This document shows, piece after piece, positions 11,880 to 22,577 of a stretch of 64,000 nucleotides of DNA. The stretch's first letter is position 1; each line of letters opens with the position of its first letter. Below the pieces are notes generated by a model, which was not told the DNA's origin, ran no database searches, and saw nothing but the letters and a program-made list of their open reading frames with translations. This DNA comes from Gymnopilus junonius. Lineage: Eukaryota; Basidiomycota; Agaricomycetes; Agaricales; Galerinaceae. The stretch spans positions 1 to 64,000 of the forward strand of contig JADNYJ010000039.1 of assembly GCA_015501075.1 (NCBI GenBank), read 5' to 3'. The translations under genes and the position numbers were made by a program.

Positions 11880-12067
11880 CCTCAACCTTGCCCCCTTGCA
11901 TTTTCTTTCTCTACTTTTTCTGCCACCTTTTGTCTTGTTTTCTCCTCCCTTGCCTTTCACTTCTCTTCCAGTTCTGCTGCCTTCTCATCAGCCTTCCTTT
12001 GCCTTTCCTCCTCTTGCTTTCACTTCTTCTCCTCCTGCTCCACCTTTTTTATTGTTTGTGTCTCCTC

Positions 12068-14561
12068 TCATTCCATCTTCTTTAATTCCTGTGCTGCTGC
12101 TTTCTTGGCCCTTCTCCGTTTGTCAGCTGCTTCCTTCTTCACATCCTCAATCAATTTCTGATGCTGTTTCAAGGCTCCTTTGAAGGTTGGATCCTTCATA
12201 ACCCCTTTCCACATCCCTCTCAATTCAGCAAGTGCCAATTCCTGCAAGTTTTCCTCTGACATCATATAACAAGGGTTAGAGGATGAATAAGTTTTCTTTT
12301 TGTGAGTTTCCTTCCTATACAAAATCCTCTATAGCCACCCATTCTCATCTCTCATCAGCACTTTGATAGTGTAATCCCTTTCCAGTTGGACCCTGACCTT
12401 GTCAAGAAGGGCCCACAACTGCTTGTTTTCCTTTCAGAGTTCTACTCAGCCAATGTTAGGTAGGAGGGGTGTGGGGAGGTCAGCTAATTTATAGCACTGT
12501 GTTATGACTTTAATGATTGAACTTAATCTGGTGAGACTAAGTCAAGCATAGTGGTTATAGAGGTCATTTGATGAAGTCTGCTAAGGTATTGTCTTTGATA
12601 GAAGATTGCCTTAGTGGTTCAAGTTCACTCTGGTAGTTACTAGAGATGATATTCTCAAGAACTAGCTAAAGAACATGGCTAGTAAACTACAGTTTATATA
12701 GACTTTGAGCCTAAGTAATAAATAGCTAAAACACAGATGAAACTAGGGGAGGAATAGGGATGATCATCAGAGTAAGGGATGATCATCATAAAAGAAAGAT
12801 TGTTCACATAAATGAGGTTTCAAGAAAAGATGAAGGAAAGAAATGATCATCAAGGTAAGGCAGTGTCAGGGATGATGATCATGAATGGAAATGTTGTCTG
12901 CATAAGGAAAGAAAGGAAAAAAAAGGAGAAATAGAAGAGATGGTGGTCTGGTCACCAGTCAAGTCTAGATAAGATAAGATAAAAGGAAAATCATAACACA
13001 CTGAATTGTGGTGGATAGGGATGAAATGTCAGATTGGGTTGAGGTGGTAGTATTAGTAGAGGATGCTGCAGAGATTGGTCCAGTATCAGTAGCACTCAAT
13101 GTAGTAATACTGGCATTGCTGCCTGAGTTGTCATATTCAAAGCAGGTTCATAGGCCTCATCAGGGATGGCAAGAGGGTTCAATGGCCAGATTCCTGACTT
13201 TGCAAATGCTGAAATAATTGTAGTTGACTTGAAGGCCTTTTGATGTGCAGTATGGTAGTGCCTGAGGAAGTTGTATTTGGTGACAGGAATGCCATTGTGA
13301 GTGAGGCAAACCACAAGAGATTTCCAATGGCTTGACAATGGACTGAAGACACCCACATCACAGGGCTGAAGTGCATGAGTTGTATGGGAAGGCAAACAGA
13401 CAATGATGATCTGATTCTGAGAGGTGAAATGGCAGAACTTGAATGTGCAGTGGGAATTGTGCCCATCTAGAATCAAAAGATAATAGCCATTGGACTTATT
13501 TCTTGCTTGGGACATTGGGTGGAAATCCTTTTCAATCCACAAATTTCTGAGCTCTTGGTCAGTCCAACTGTTTTCAGATATAGAAATGCTGTATTGAAAA
13601 AAATGTGCATATTGTATATGCATTTAAAAAATTACAATTACCTGGCATTGCATGGGTTGTCCTTCCCCCATCCTAGAACATGCCACTTTCCTTGGAATAT
13701 AACTGATGGTGGCAATGCTGAGCCATCAGCACAAACTGTTTCAATAATCATGACCATCTCCTGGTTACCATTTTCAACTTGCTGTATGTTCTTCTGATTC
13801 CTGTCAACAATGGCTGATACACTCTTTCCTACCCCCAACTGAATTCCCTTCTCATTGGCATTGTAGATGTTTTCAAGTGGGATTTGGTACTCCTGGATAA
13901 GATCACCATCAATCAATGATGTCATTCAGGGTCAGTGCTTGCCAACTCAACATACATCAATTAAATCCTTCACCATCTTGAAAAAGTCAGTGACAACTGC
14001 ACAATTGAGAGACCAAGCACAATATTCTTTGAGGGCTGAAGTCTTCTTTATCTTCAACTCTGGGTGTCTTTCCATGAATTTACAGGCCAGTTTGCATCAA
14101 CTTTGGCACCTGCAATCAACTACCAGTATGTGATATAAATAAGTATGATTAGTGCAGGTATTTGATCAAAGATAACTTTTTCTTACAGAAGCATGCTCAC
14201 CAAGCATGTTGAGAGTGACAGGAAGACCATGACAACCCAAAGTCTTTGTCCAGTCAGCCAGAACATCCTCCTCAGCATCAGAGAGTTTGTACTCATGAGC
14301 ATGAGCATCCTTCTGAGACTGTGCACCATTGAGATAATCTTGCAAAGTGGTCCACTTGACATTGTAAAGGGTGCAAATTTTGCAGATAGAAAGGGGTTTG
14401 CCATTTTCATCAACATAGAACTCCTGTATGGCCATCATGGCAAGCCTAAAACATGCATCATTGTCCAAAGCAGCATGATCAATAGGAGAGTCTGGGTGAG
14501 AGCTAGGGTTTTCAGACATGGTATTCAATGTGTCTATCATGTAGTCAACATGGATCTTCAT
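12068..14561 (-). pseudogene. DDE_1 (CENP-B/pogo-like) transposase remnant, split by a solo LTR
   Basis: N-terminal part (14,561 to 14,187): a psq/CENP-B-like helix-turn-helix region with KWTTLQDYLNGAQSQKDAHA. A 77-bp intron with GT...AG ends (14,110-14,186) follows, then FMERHPELKIKKTSA. The catalytic domain includes ENIYNANEKGIQLGVGK (the usual Asp appears to be Asn), VCADGSALPPSVIF, a 53-bp intron (13,589-13,641), then LILDGHNSHCT and CLPSHTTHALQPCDVGVF. Downstream of a solo LTR at 12,500-12,998 the same frame resumes with a coiled-coil tail (KENKQLWALLDKVRVQLERD) and a Lys/Glu-rich end. A few stops stand where Arg is expected, together with a short frame slip. The charged tail may run on to about 11,880. 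Confidence 0.9.
12500..12998. mobile_element. Solo LTR
   Basis: A 499-bp insertion beginning TGTTATGA and ending TCATAACA, so it has TG...CA ends with an 8-bp terminal inverted repeat. It is flanked by a perfect 5-bp duplication CACTG (12,495-12,499 and 12,999-13,003). It interrupts the DDE_1 transposase; removing it with one CACTG copy restores a continuous frame across the junction. It is a product of LTR-LTR recombination of an element not otherwise seen here, and it has no similarity to the chromovirus LTR. It contains no CpG. Confidence 0.93.
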
Positions 14562-15692
14562 TTATACTGGCATTGGCCTTGAAATTCAGTACAAAGAAAG
14601 CTCAGAGATTTCATGGCAAATTTGCTGGATTTATGCATCATCAGCCACCTCACCAGTGAGCATTGCTTTGCATTTTTGGCTCAGATTTACATTATTACAC
14701 ATAAATGGATGTCAAATAATAGATTTCCACATGTTATAGTGCCACTGGTTTCACTGATCTCAACATCCTCTTTCAATTGCACAATGGTACTATTTATGTA
14801 CCTCTGGCTTTGCCTGGCTTTGACAGCTCAAAAAAAATCACAAAAAATGGTTGATCATCTAATTTTGATGTGGCAATCTCTATATTTTGCAATATAAGTG
14901 ATGGGAATTCTGCATTTCCTTGCTGTCAAACAGGGTATGGTGTTCTTCTCAGCTATACTTCCTTGTATTCTGAACCACATAGTGGAAAAATCAGACCATT
15001 TTCTTATATAGAGAGTATGTATGCATAGCTAACTGTATGACCAGCTCAAAGAAGGCACCCATGCTGCCTCAGAACAAGTGCTTATACACTTGAATCACAG
15101 CTGGACATGTGCTGATAAGGTGAGGAAGATGAGGCAGGCATGAGATTGCTTAGAAATCATACATAGCATCCATGGCACACACACCTCTTTCCCAAGGCAT
15201 TTCTCTTATGTCAAGCTATAATTCAAGCTTCTACATTGGTATATATGTTGGAGGGGTTGACTACTTGCTTTTCAAGCAAAAAAATTGGTATCATTTGCTA
15301 TAGATCTCACAGAATAGTGAGAATGGTTAGTTACCAGGGGTGGACAGCTTCTGTGTCACATGCAGTAGCTATTTAGTTGCTTGTCATGATTTGTGCTCTA
15401 TGCTTAGATGCTAAATATACTTCTTTTTTGAATTCTTATTTGCCTTATGAGTAATTGAAGCAACCAAAAGAAGGAAGGAGTACTACTCATGGTTGTGTTT
15501 CTGCTGGGGTGTCTATCCAACTATTGTGATGTTCTTTCTGTGGTGGTGGTGGTCAGTAGAGGTCATCTCTCATTCTGTACTACTGCCTCCTATGTCATTG
15601 TTCTTCTCTTTCTAATCCTTGGCATTGTCAGTTGAGCTCATATCTCTGGTTGTTGAAGTTTCCAGTCCACCTTCCTGATGTTGTGTTGTTCT
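14562..15692. other. Repeat-island DNA without recognisable gene
   Basis: AT-rich and without any CpG. I see no domain on either strand. It would be expected to hold ORF2 (reverse transcriptase) of the neighbouring LINE if that element were complete, but none is readable here. Confidence 0.6.
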
Positions 15693-17169
15693 CTAGGTCA
15701 TCATCTTTTCTCTTCCAGGTCCATTTGGTATTGAGAGCAGGGTAGTAGATGAAATGGTTTTCTGGGTGCTTATCTTGCAGCCTAGTGTGTTATTCCAAGT
15801 AGATAGGGCATTTCCTGCTCCATGCAGCATGTTGAACATCTTTCTATCATGCTCTTCTGTAGCTTGTGCATGAATGTTCATTTCAGTCCTTGTTGCATTG
15901 TCCAGTGAGGTGGTGCCTCAAACAGCAGTTTGCACAAACTTCTTCCTCCATGCAGTCTGAGGCTTTGTGGTTGGCATTCATAATTTGGCACTTATAGCAT
16001 CTTCTGGGTTCTTCTTCAAGTTTCCTCACTTTGTACCTGCTACCTTCAATGATTAGTCTGTCTTTTATTATAGTGTTAGCCACTTCTCTGTCTCTCATCA
16101 TGAAGATTGCATGTGCAAATGTCTGTCATGGGTTCCAGCTTTTCACTGGATCTTGCATCCATCTAATTTGCTCTATCACACCTCTTCATAGTCTGCTATA
16201 CTCCTCAATCTTCCTTACTCAGTCACTCAAGGTGTTCTGGAGGCTGGTTGAAATAAACTCAATTATCAATGAGTATTGTCTATCTTTGATGTTTGCTGGC
16301 CTGAATTTGTCCTCAAAAGCTTTCCTTGCATCTTCCCTGCTAAGCCATTCTACCCTCTTCTTATTTGACATCTTGAGAATCACCCCTCCATTCTTCAGAG
16401 TTCTTGTGGCAATGAATTTTGTGTCTTTGGGCTTGCATTCTGATGTCACCTTGGGTTCATCCTATCTTGCATTGCTGAAATGGTAAACCATGTCTGGTAG
16501 GGCATTCCATGCAAGGTTTGCCTTCTCTACTATTTCCATTGGGGTCAGATTTGTGACCACACTTTCCATTCCAGGGACCATGTCCATCAAGATCTGCCAG
16601 TTTCTCTTACTTTCTCTCAAGAGTACCTCAGCTTGTAAATTGTCATCCTTGATGCTGCCATTTGCCGTCATTCTCAGCACATTGGCATACATTGGGTTCC
16701 TGAGTACATTGGCCTCCTATTGTATTGTAGCCTGTAGAACCTCTGTTGGTAACATGTAGTATGGGGATTTTTGCACTGCTATCTCCTTGGTTATAGCCTT
16801 TGTGCCATCCTCTAGTATCCTGCTGATGTCTTTATTTAGGGTGTCTGCCAATTTGTCAAATGTAGTCAGTGCATGTGTGGTCACCATAGCCATCACTTCT
16901 TCCATCAGGAGGTTGTTGAGACTAATTGCCATAGCCCTCATTGTATTGATCCAGTCATTGTGTGAGAGTAGTCATTTATCTATAGTTGCCCAGAGTAATG
17001 CTGTTGAAAGAGTCAATATGGTGAAATGTTCACCTTATGGTACTAGTTCTTTCTCATATAAGAACTTCTTTGTGGTTTCTTTGTCCTTGATCCTCAATCT
17101 CAAATCTTTTAGTATGTCACCTTTTGTGGATTCAGAGATGCTGGTGCTGGGTCTGGCACTTGCCCTCAT
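15693..17169 (-). pseudogene. LINE (non-LTR retrotransposon) ORF1 remnant
   Basis: Minus-strand Gag-like ORF1. Reading fragments in order from 17,169: a start MRASARPSTSISESTKGDIL, a helical region (AISLNNLLMEEVMAMVTTHA), a middle domain (NTSLQ-like and KNGGVILKMSNKKRVEWLS), and a double zinc knuckle at 16,060-15,890. The two knuckles read CYKCQIMNANHKASDC and CANCCLRHHLTGQC. The combination of a charged RNA-binding domain and tandem CCHC knuckles is typical of ORF1 in fungal LINEs. Several stops and gaps separate the fragments, and no endonuclease/RT ORF2 follows. CpG is virtually absent, as in the neighbours. Confidence 0.75.
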
Positions 17170-17477
17170 GATATGTATATTCAATCTCTGAATCATTACT
17201 TCTGAGATGTGCATACATCAGTTTGCAAATACTTATGGGTGAGCATCTCTTGATCTTGATAAGATCAATCAAAGATTGTAATTCAAAGATCATCTAGATA
17301 AAATCTAGAACCCACAATGCCATTGTACAACCCAATGATCTGGCTGTAGAGATTGGGGAACCCCAGGGAAACCTCCTGCTCTTGTGATGGCATATGTTTG
17401 TCAGACATATTTGTATGTTTCTATTGTTTCTATTATTGCTATCACATTATCATAGAAACAATTGTTAGAGAGTTTAC

Positions 17478-18315
17478 AGTTTTAATATGTGAATAGCCAC
17501 TGATGAGTCTATAAAGACAAACATCAGGGAAAAGGGTTTGGCTTTACAGATTTACAAAGCTATTCTTTCCTGTAACTCAATTTTTAAAGATATATAAAGC
17601 TATACAGAGGCTTTATATTGCTTTAGTGGGGAATAGCAGGGGTACAGCATACCCCCAGGGGTCATGGGTAAGGGTACATAAGGATAAGGGTAAGGGTCTG
17701 AAATATCATACCCTTGACCCTTGAGCAGACCCTTGCCCAAATAGGTTGATTTTATTAAATAGAACATGTATCATGTAGAATGAGGTTCAGATTCAGAAAA
17801 AAAAGTGCAAAACATTTACACTCTTCAGTATTCCATTCATTTGAGCAATGTCAGTCAAGATTGAACAAATATTAGACTATAGTCACTTGATTTTCTATCA
17901 AATGAATGCTCAACCTATGTATGGAATTATATTAGCTTGTAATAGGGCCTCATTTGTATTATTTATTCTTGAAATCTTAAGTTATTGTATACCAATTACT
18001 ACATATACCCCTACCAAACCCCTACCCCTACCCTTCCATACCCTTGACTGAATGACCCTTGGGTACAGGGGTAGGGGTTTTGGAGGGTAAGGGTAAGGGT
18101 CTTCACCTGGATACCCAGGGTTACCCCTGCCATTCCCTATGCTTTAGGGATCTCACAAAGCTCCCAAAGCATAGCCAAAGCAACACAAAGCCTCTGTGTA
18201 ACTCTAGAAAGCTTGCAAACAACCAAGTGGCTTGTGTTGCTGTAAAGCCAAAACCCTTTTTCCTGATTGAAACAGCTCAGTGGGATATTCCCCCAACTGT
18301 TTGGGATCATACACC
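17478..18315. repeat. Foldback element with about 130-170-bp inverted arms
   Basis: Imperfect inverted arms lie on both sides of the MITE at 17,627-18,139. Two blocks are easy to see. The first is 17,523-17,549 against the complement of 18,240-18,267, sharing AAAGGGTTTGGCTTTACAG with one-base differences. The second is 17,601-17,625 against the complement of 18,177-18,200, sharing CAGAGGCTTT and TTGCTTT. Weaker similarity extends outward to about 17,478 and 18,315. The MITE occupies the former loop. Confidence 0.75.
17627..18139. mobile_element. hAT-like MITE
   Basis: A 513-bp non-autonomous DNA transposon. Its terminal inverted repeats match over 18 bp with two mismatches: TGGGGAATAGCAGGGGTA at the left end and TAGGGAATGGCAGGGGTA as the complement of the right end. 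It is flanked by an 8-bp direct repeat TGCTTTAG (17,619-17,626 and 18,140-18,147). Eight-base duplications and YAGGG-like termini are characteristic of the hAT superfamily. Subterminal regions carry several copies of GGGTAAGGGT in both orientations, as transposase-binding sites often do. There is no coding capacity. Confidence 0.88.
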
Positions 18316-18559
18316 TTACACCCCTTAGTATGACTTGATCACTCATCACCTTCAGCAATTCACTCCACCTCCCTAAATGGAATTCATCCCCCAAGTTCCC
18401 ATTTGTCCAGTATAGCCCCCTGGCTTTCAGTTGCAGTACAACCACCACCACCTTAACCCTAGTAAGCTCGGAGGACTTATAGAGAGAAACAGAATTTGTG
18501 CTGAAATTTAGAATAGAGAAAAAAGTTCGGATGTAGCATTATATTCTGGGTTATGATGG

Positions 18560-19886
18560 CTAAGAAAAAGTCACATCCCTCCACCCCTGCACTTTTTCCT
18601 TGATACGTCTCTGCTCCTTATCCTGAGCCTTCCCGCGATCACTACCCCACCGAGCCATTAGTTTCGCCCGATCTAAAAATGCAAATGGAAGCGAAAGTAT
18701 AGTATCGAAAATGTCGAACTGAGCGTCTGTTGCAACATTGCGCATATCGGCACGTGTGTCGCGTTGCTTTGCGTCACCCGCCTTCTTTTTCGATGCCGCG
18801 TTATGTGAGTCATTGAGTTCTTGGAGATTTCGAGCTCCCTGATGCACTGGCATTTCGCCTTCGTAAAAGGTGGTTCCCCATTTCTCGTTGACCTTGTCTA
18901 GAAAATTCTTGTGTCCGAACAAATTCAAGATGACGCTAGCGTAGACTGCGTCCCAGAGGATATCTGGGGGCCATTCAGTGGAATCCCTTACAGTAAGCTT
19001 TTTGAAAATCGGATGGGCGACATCCGAGTATACATGTCGATTGAGTGCAACGTCGGATTGGAAGAGGTGGGCCGAGTACCTCTTCTCTCCCGCCCCTCCT
19101 GCCAATGATGGATGGACATCGGCGACGTCCATGGCGAAGTTGGGAACCTATTCACCAAATCGTTAGACATGGGCCCAAAGATCTTGCGAAATTACGCACG
19201 GGTAAGAATCCAACAGTTTTCCCGATCTCAGTGTGAAGGGATTTGGACAGAAGGATAGCGTTTTTACAACTATCTATGTCCGTCACAATGTCGTCAGCGT
19301 TAGGAGATCTGCTACGCCTTCTTGTGTACATAGTGATATACTGCCGCCAAAAAATGATCAGCGATGACCAGAAAAGTATAAGGATACATACTCCGTCACC
19401 CTTGCTATGGGCGATTAGATGGACGGTATCACAACAATCCCGTGGGAGACCTGTCATCACACATGTTTGATCTCTGCGGATGACTTCTGTACGAAGTCCG
19501 GCCCTCCGAGTGGTGACAGCGGTTGAATTCGATCTAGCTTTAGGGTCGAGGAGCTTAGGATCTGCGGGGAACAAACGTCTTCTTTCATCGTCGGCGAGGT
19601 GGTAATATAGTTCTAGACTGTTAGTGGGAAAGGCCGCGTTGTAATCGATGACATCAAGCGGGTTATCGGTGCGGCTGAGATGTCCTTGTGCGCCAACGGC
19701 GGAACCGATGGCATAGCGAAGCCATTTGAATGGCTTCACTGAGAGCGACCCGTAACTTGTGAGGCATAAGATGGGAAATGTGAAGCAATGAGCCCATTGC
19801 CAGTTTTGCTGCTCGATATCGAGGTCCTGGCCTTGAACCACGGCGCTGGGAAGAGGAACATATACTATGATATCCGGGGCCGCCAT
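18560..19886 (-). CDS. HNH endonuclease domain protein
   Basis: Three-exon model: 19,886-19,392, 19,340-19,200 and 19,147-18,560, giving 407 residues. The two introns (51 and 52 bp) have GT...AG ends and preserve frame. The start is the ATG at 19,886 (MAAPDIIVYVP); an upstream in-frame region lacks ATG. An HNH_2-type core lies around residues 129-205: RTEVIRRDQTCVMTG, then VHLIAHSKGDGYI across intron 1, and SCKNAILLSKSLHTEIG. The Cys, His, Asn and distal His of the fold are visible. Fungal proteins of this kind are common but mostly uncharacterised; nuclease activity is inferred from the fold. The C-terminal 190 residues are charged and unrecognised. It lies just outside the CpG desert and has normal CpG content. 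Confidence 0.8.
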
Positions 19887-20054
19887 GACGGGAGGAGATA
19901 AGAGGTATGACTGCTGCAACGGAAGGTTGATGTCATTGTCATCTACGCACGTGATTATAACCCCATCTACAGATTTGGGTCCTCAGGATTTGGAGGGACA
20001 TGCATATATTCGTGTTAATAGTCCCTAAAACCCATAGAAGTAGGTGAAGGACTG

Positions 20055-20960
20055 AAAGACAATTAACGATCTTCAAGTTCTCATCAAGAGCCATTGAGAC
20101 ACCTGCGAGGCTGCAGTGGTGCCTTTGGGCAGAATTATGATCGTGGCTGGAGCCTAAAGGATGAAGAGGAGGAAGCGGATGAAGCGGAGCCACGTGTAGA
20201 CGGAGACGGAGATGTGGCATGTCCAGCTACAGCTGCCAATGCAACTATGAAAGCGCGAACATAGTGGATAACTGGTGGGACGGTGGTACTACAAATGAAA
20301 TGGTTAAAAGAGAGAACGTCAGTACGGGAAAGGGGGAAAGGAATACAAACGTACCATTTACAAACTGCGACTACGAGCCGAACATGAGCTAGTTAAAGAA
20401 TTTTTATCAGCGTACTGGAAATTGGGAGTGGGATGGCATATTAGCTCACAGTCTTATATGGCGCCCGTTTTCCTGGAACTTCACTACAGAAAGGTTTTCT
20501 CATCTAAAAAAGAAGGGCTTCAGTAAGCTACATAACCAACTGATGGGCACTCTGTTTTGAAATTATAGTTGAAACATACCTTTTTTTTCTGAGAGCCTGC
20601 CCTTCTCATTAAACCAACCATTGATCCTATCAGCCTCCTAGAAATCTATGGGTCCGCAGCAAGGTTCAAGCTCAGCGTGGTTGCATTCAAATCTTCCTGT
20701 TAAAATTTGTCCACGATCTCTCGTAAAGCCAACACGGAGTGCAGGCAGGTTGACAGCAAGAAATAGTGATAGCGTCGTGTGCCACAGACCGGGTCGGCTT
20801 GCTCTGGTATACGAGGAAAGCAGGGAGCGGAGGACAGGTCGCAGCTCTGTCTCGGTCGAATGAGTACGGAGGTGGCAGAATAAGGCTAATAAAAGGACCC
20901 AGTTTGGTTCAATCGCGCCGGCCTTCACGGTAATATGTGATCATTGTGTCAGGTTGGACG
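20055..20960 (-). pseudogene. Decayed partial copy 1 of the ARMC8/GID5 gene
   Basis: Nucleotide similarity to the intact ARMC8 gene is clear in blocks and collinear in the same orientation. Around 20,650-20,690 (TATGGGTCCGCAGCAAGGTTC) it matches 31,252-31,275. Around 20,350-20,470 it matches 30,930-31,090. Around 20,060-20,220 it matches 30,560-30,710, including the Ser/His-rich segment and ATTGGCTCTCGAAGAGAA-like sequence. No continuous reading frame survives. It covers roughly exons 4 to 7 of the parent. Confidence 0.75.
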
Positions 20961-22186
20961 CCGCTCTCTTCCTAAACCTGTAAGTAATAAGTACGGTAAG
21001 CTCATTTAAAACGAGAAAAGAGAACGTCGAGAGGACGTTCTTAATGTAACGCACCTAATAGATCTTTTAATAGATCTCTTCTTCATAAAACAACCTATAT
21101 ACGAGACCATTCGATCCTTCAGATTGAAAAAGAAAGTCTTTGTGAAGTGGTGAATAGGAAAAAAAAAGGAAAAACCAAGGACACGGCGTTTGGTTGACGA
21201 TCGGTGACGGAAAAGACTGTTGACCTTCTGCTGACATAAGTATGTAATGATCTAAATTTATCCTCCTCGAACGATCTCTTCACGTTCATGTTCATGTTCA
21301 ACTCCAGATCACCTTTCATTGGCATCGATCATTTTCTCCCCAAAAATTCCTCTGATATTTTACGCTACCTTGACTCCGAGAAGTAATGGCAGGCGCTGTC
21401 ACAGCTGGAAACTTGCCCAAGCTCAAGCTTTCAAGTCTGGTACTTACGCAGATTCCATAACACCAGTACACCAGCCAAAGGTTTGGGGTTCCAGTCTAAC
21501 ACTCTTGTCTGTACAATTCTTCGACTTTATTATCCCGGACTCACATAGACAATTTCCACCTGTAAGGTTTTTTCAGGAAAATGTTCCCGCAGACTGAAAA
21601 CGAGATATGTCTAGTTTCTAGGCTGAAGCTAACCGTGAAGGAACCTCTTTGCATTGGCCGTCCTCCGTGGGTATGAATAGTCCGTAATGATGTAACTCAA
21701 GGAATGATTATGATTGCCCTGCAGGAGCATTTTGAGACGAGATTGGGTAAACTTGTCCAGCCGGCCTCAGTAAATATGCGGGAAAAGCGCAAGTGCTTAT
21801 AATTTTTTTTTTCCAATCACACCTGATCTCAACTGTCGGTAAAGCAAACAGCGTCTACCTAGAGTGAACAAGGGCTCAAACATGGGGAATCAAACTTCTT
21901 AATACAAATCTAATGGTACGAGAAAAAATAACTGCCTGGAATGATGCGAAGACCCTACATCCCAACGCCAACGAGTGAATACCAAAAGGGTGAATTCGGA
22001 AACGTTGTATAGACTTGGTCAGGGTAAATCGCTGGTGAGATGCCAATGTCAAAGGCACTAGAGTGACTGACTGTATATTAAGTGCCTGCAGGGAGTGAAA
22101 ATTTAGGGCGACCAGTGCTATTTTCCTAGCTTGTGAAAACCTTGTGTCCAATAAGTCATCCGTACCTATCGATCAAGGATAGAAGA
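20961..22186. other. Intergenic, no gene recognised
   Basis: Ordinary CpG content and no domain. A small hairpin AGAACGTC/GACGTTCT (21,021-21,041) and a duplicated AATAGATCT (near 21,060-21,075) are the only structures noted. Confidence 0.5.
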
Positions 22187-22480
22187 TCAACGTGGGGATA
22201 CAGAGATGGCAAGAAAAAGAACAACGGCACGAGGTCGTCAGGCGTTGTAATAACGGCGCCCACCCAGTCCCGAAAAGTGTAGGCTACCGAAAGCGTCGAA
22301 ACACGAGGTGACGGGCAGTGTACAGCATGTCAAACGCAATTCAAATTTAACTGATTTTCTCATTGATAGCGATCATCATAGCGGAGGAACTGTGGCTTTT
22401 GGGGGTGTGTGTGAGTGACGTGCGAATCGAAGGCGCGGCAAGACACGCGCGTTGTATTTCTGAGTCCCAAATGTTCTTCC

Positions 22481-22488
22481 ATAAAAAG
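22481..22488 (+). promoter_or_regulatory. TATA-like box of novel gene A
   Basis: ATAAAAAG stands 97 bp before the ATG. The inverted paralog has CTATAAAAAGCG at the same place (about 47,821-47,829, minus), inside a well-conserved upstream block. Conservation between diverged copies supports a real core promoter. Confidence 0.6.
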
Positions 22489-22577
22489 CGGACTATGGTG
22501 AGGATTCATTTTTCATCCCAGCAACAAACTCACTCACACCTACTCTCTCTGCAGCGCCATTCGTCGATTTGGAGGTC

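Larger units (their letters stand above)
5953..18465. other. CpG desert: 12.5 kb of CpG-depleted nested repeats
   Basis: Reading every line, I find only three CG dinucleotides here (near 8,179, 12,117 and 16,666). The chromovirus to the left and the genes to the right have CG in almost every line. TG and CA are abundant, as expected if CpG was methylated and deaminated. Coding remnants inside show Arg replaced by His, Cys, Trp or stop, the signature of CGN codons losing CpG. The left edge coincides with the chromovirus insertion and the right edge lies near 18,465. The mechanism is inference; the depletion itself is directly visible. Confidence 0.95.

Noticed and set aside
11888..12085. Leucine-rich plus-strand frame resembling a membrane protein
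   Set aside because: It is the complement of the Lys/Glu-rich tail of the DDE_1 transposase.
16031..16486. Plus-strand open frame of about 150 codons
   Set aside because: It is antisense to LINE ORF1, which carries the zinc knuckles; CpG loss removes many potential stops on the opposite strand.
17660..18110. Telomere-like repeats GGGTAAGGGTAAGGG
   Set aside because: The unit is TAAGGG in short, mixed-orientation runs inside a MITE with its own ends, not a TTAGGG array.
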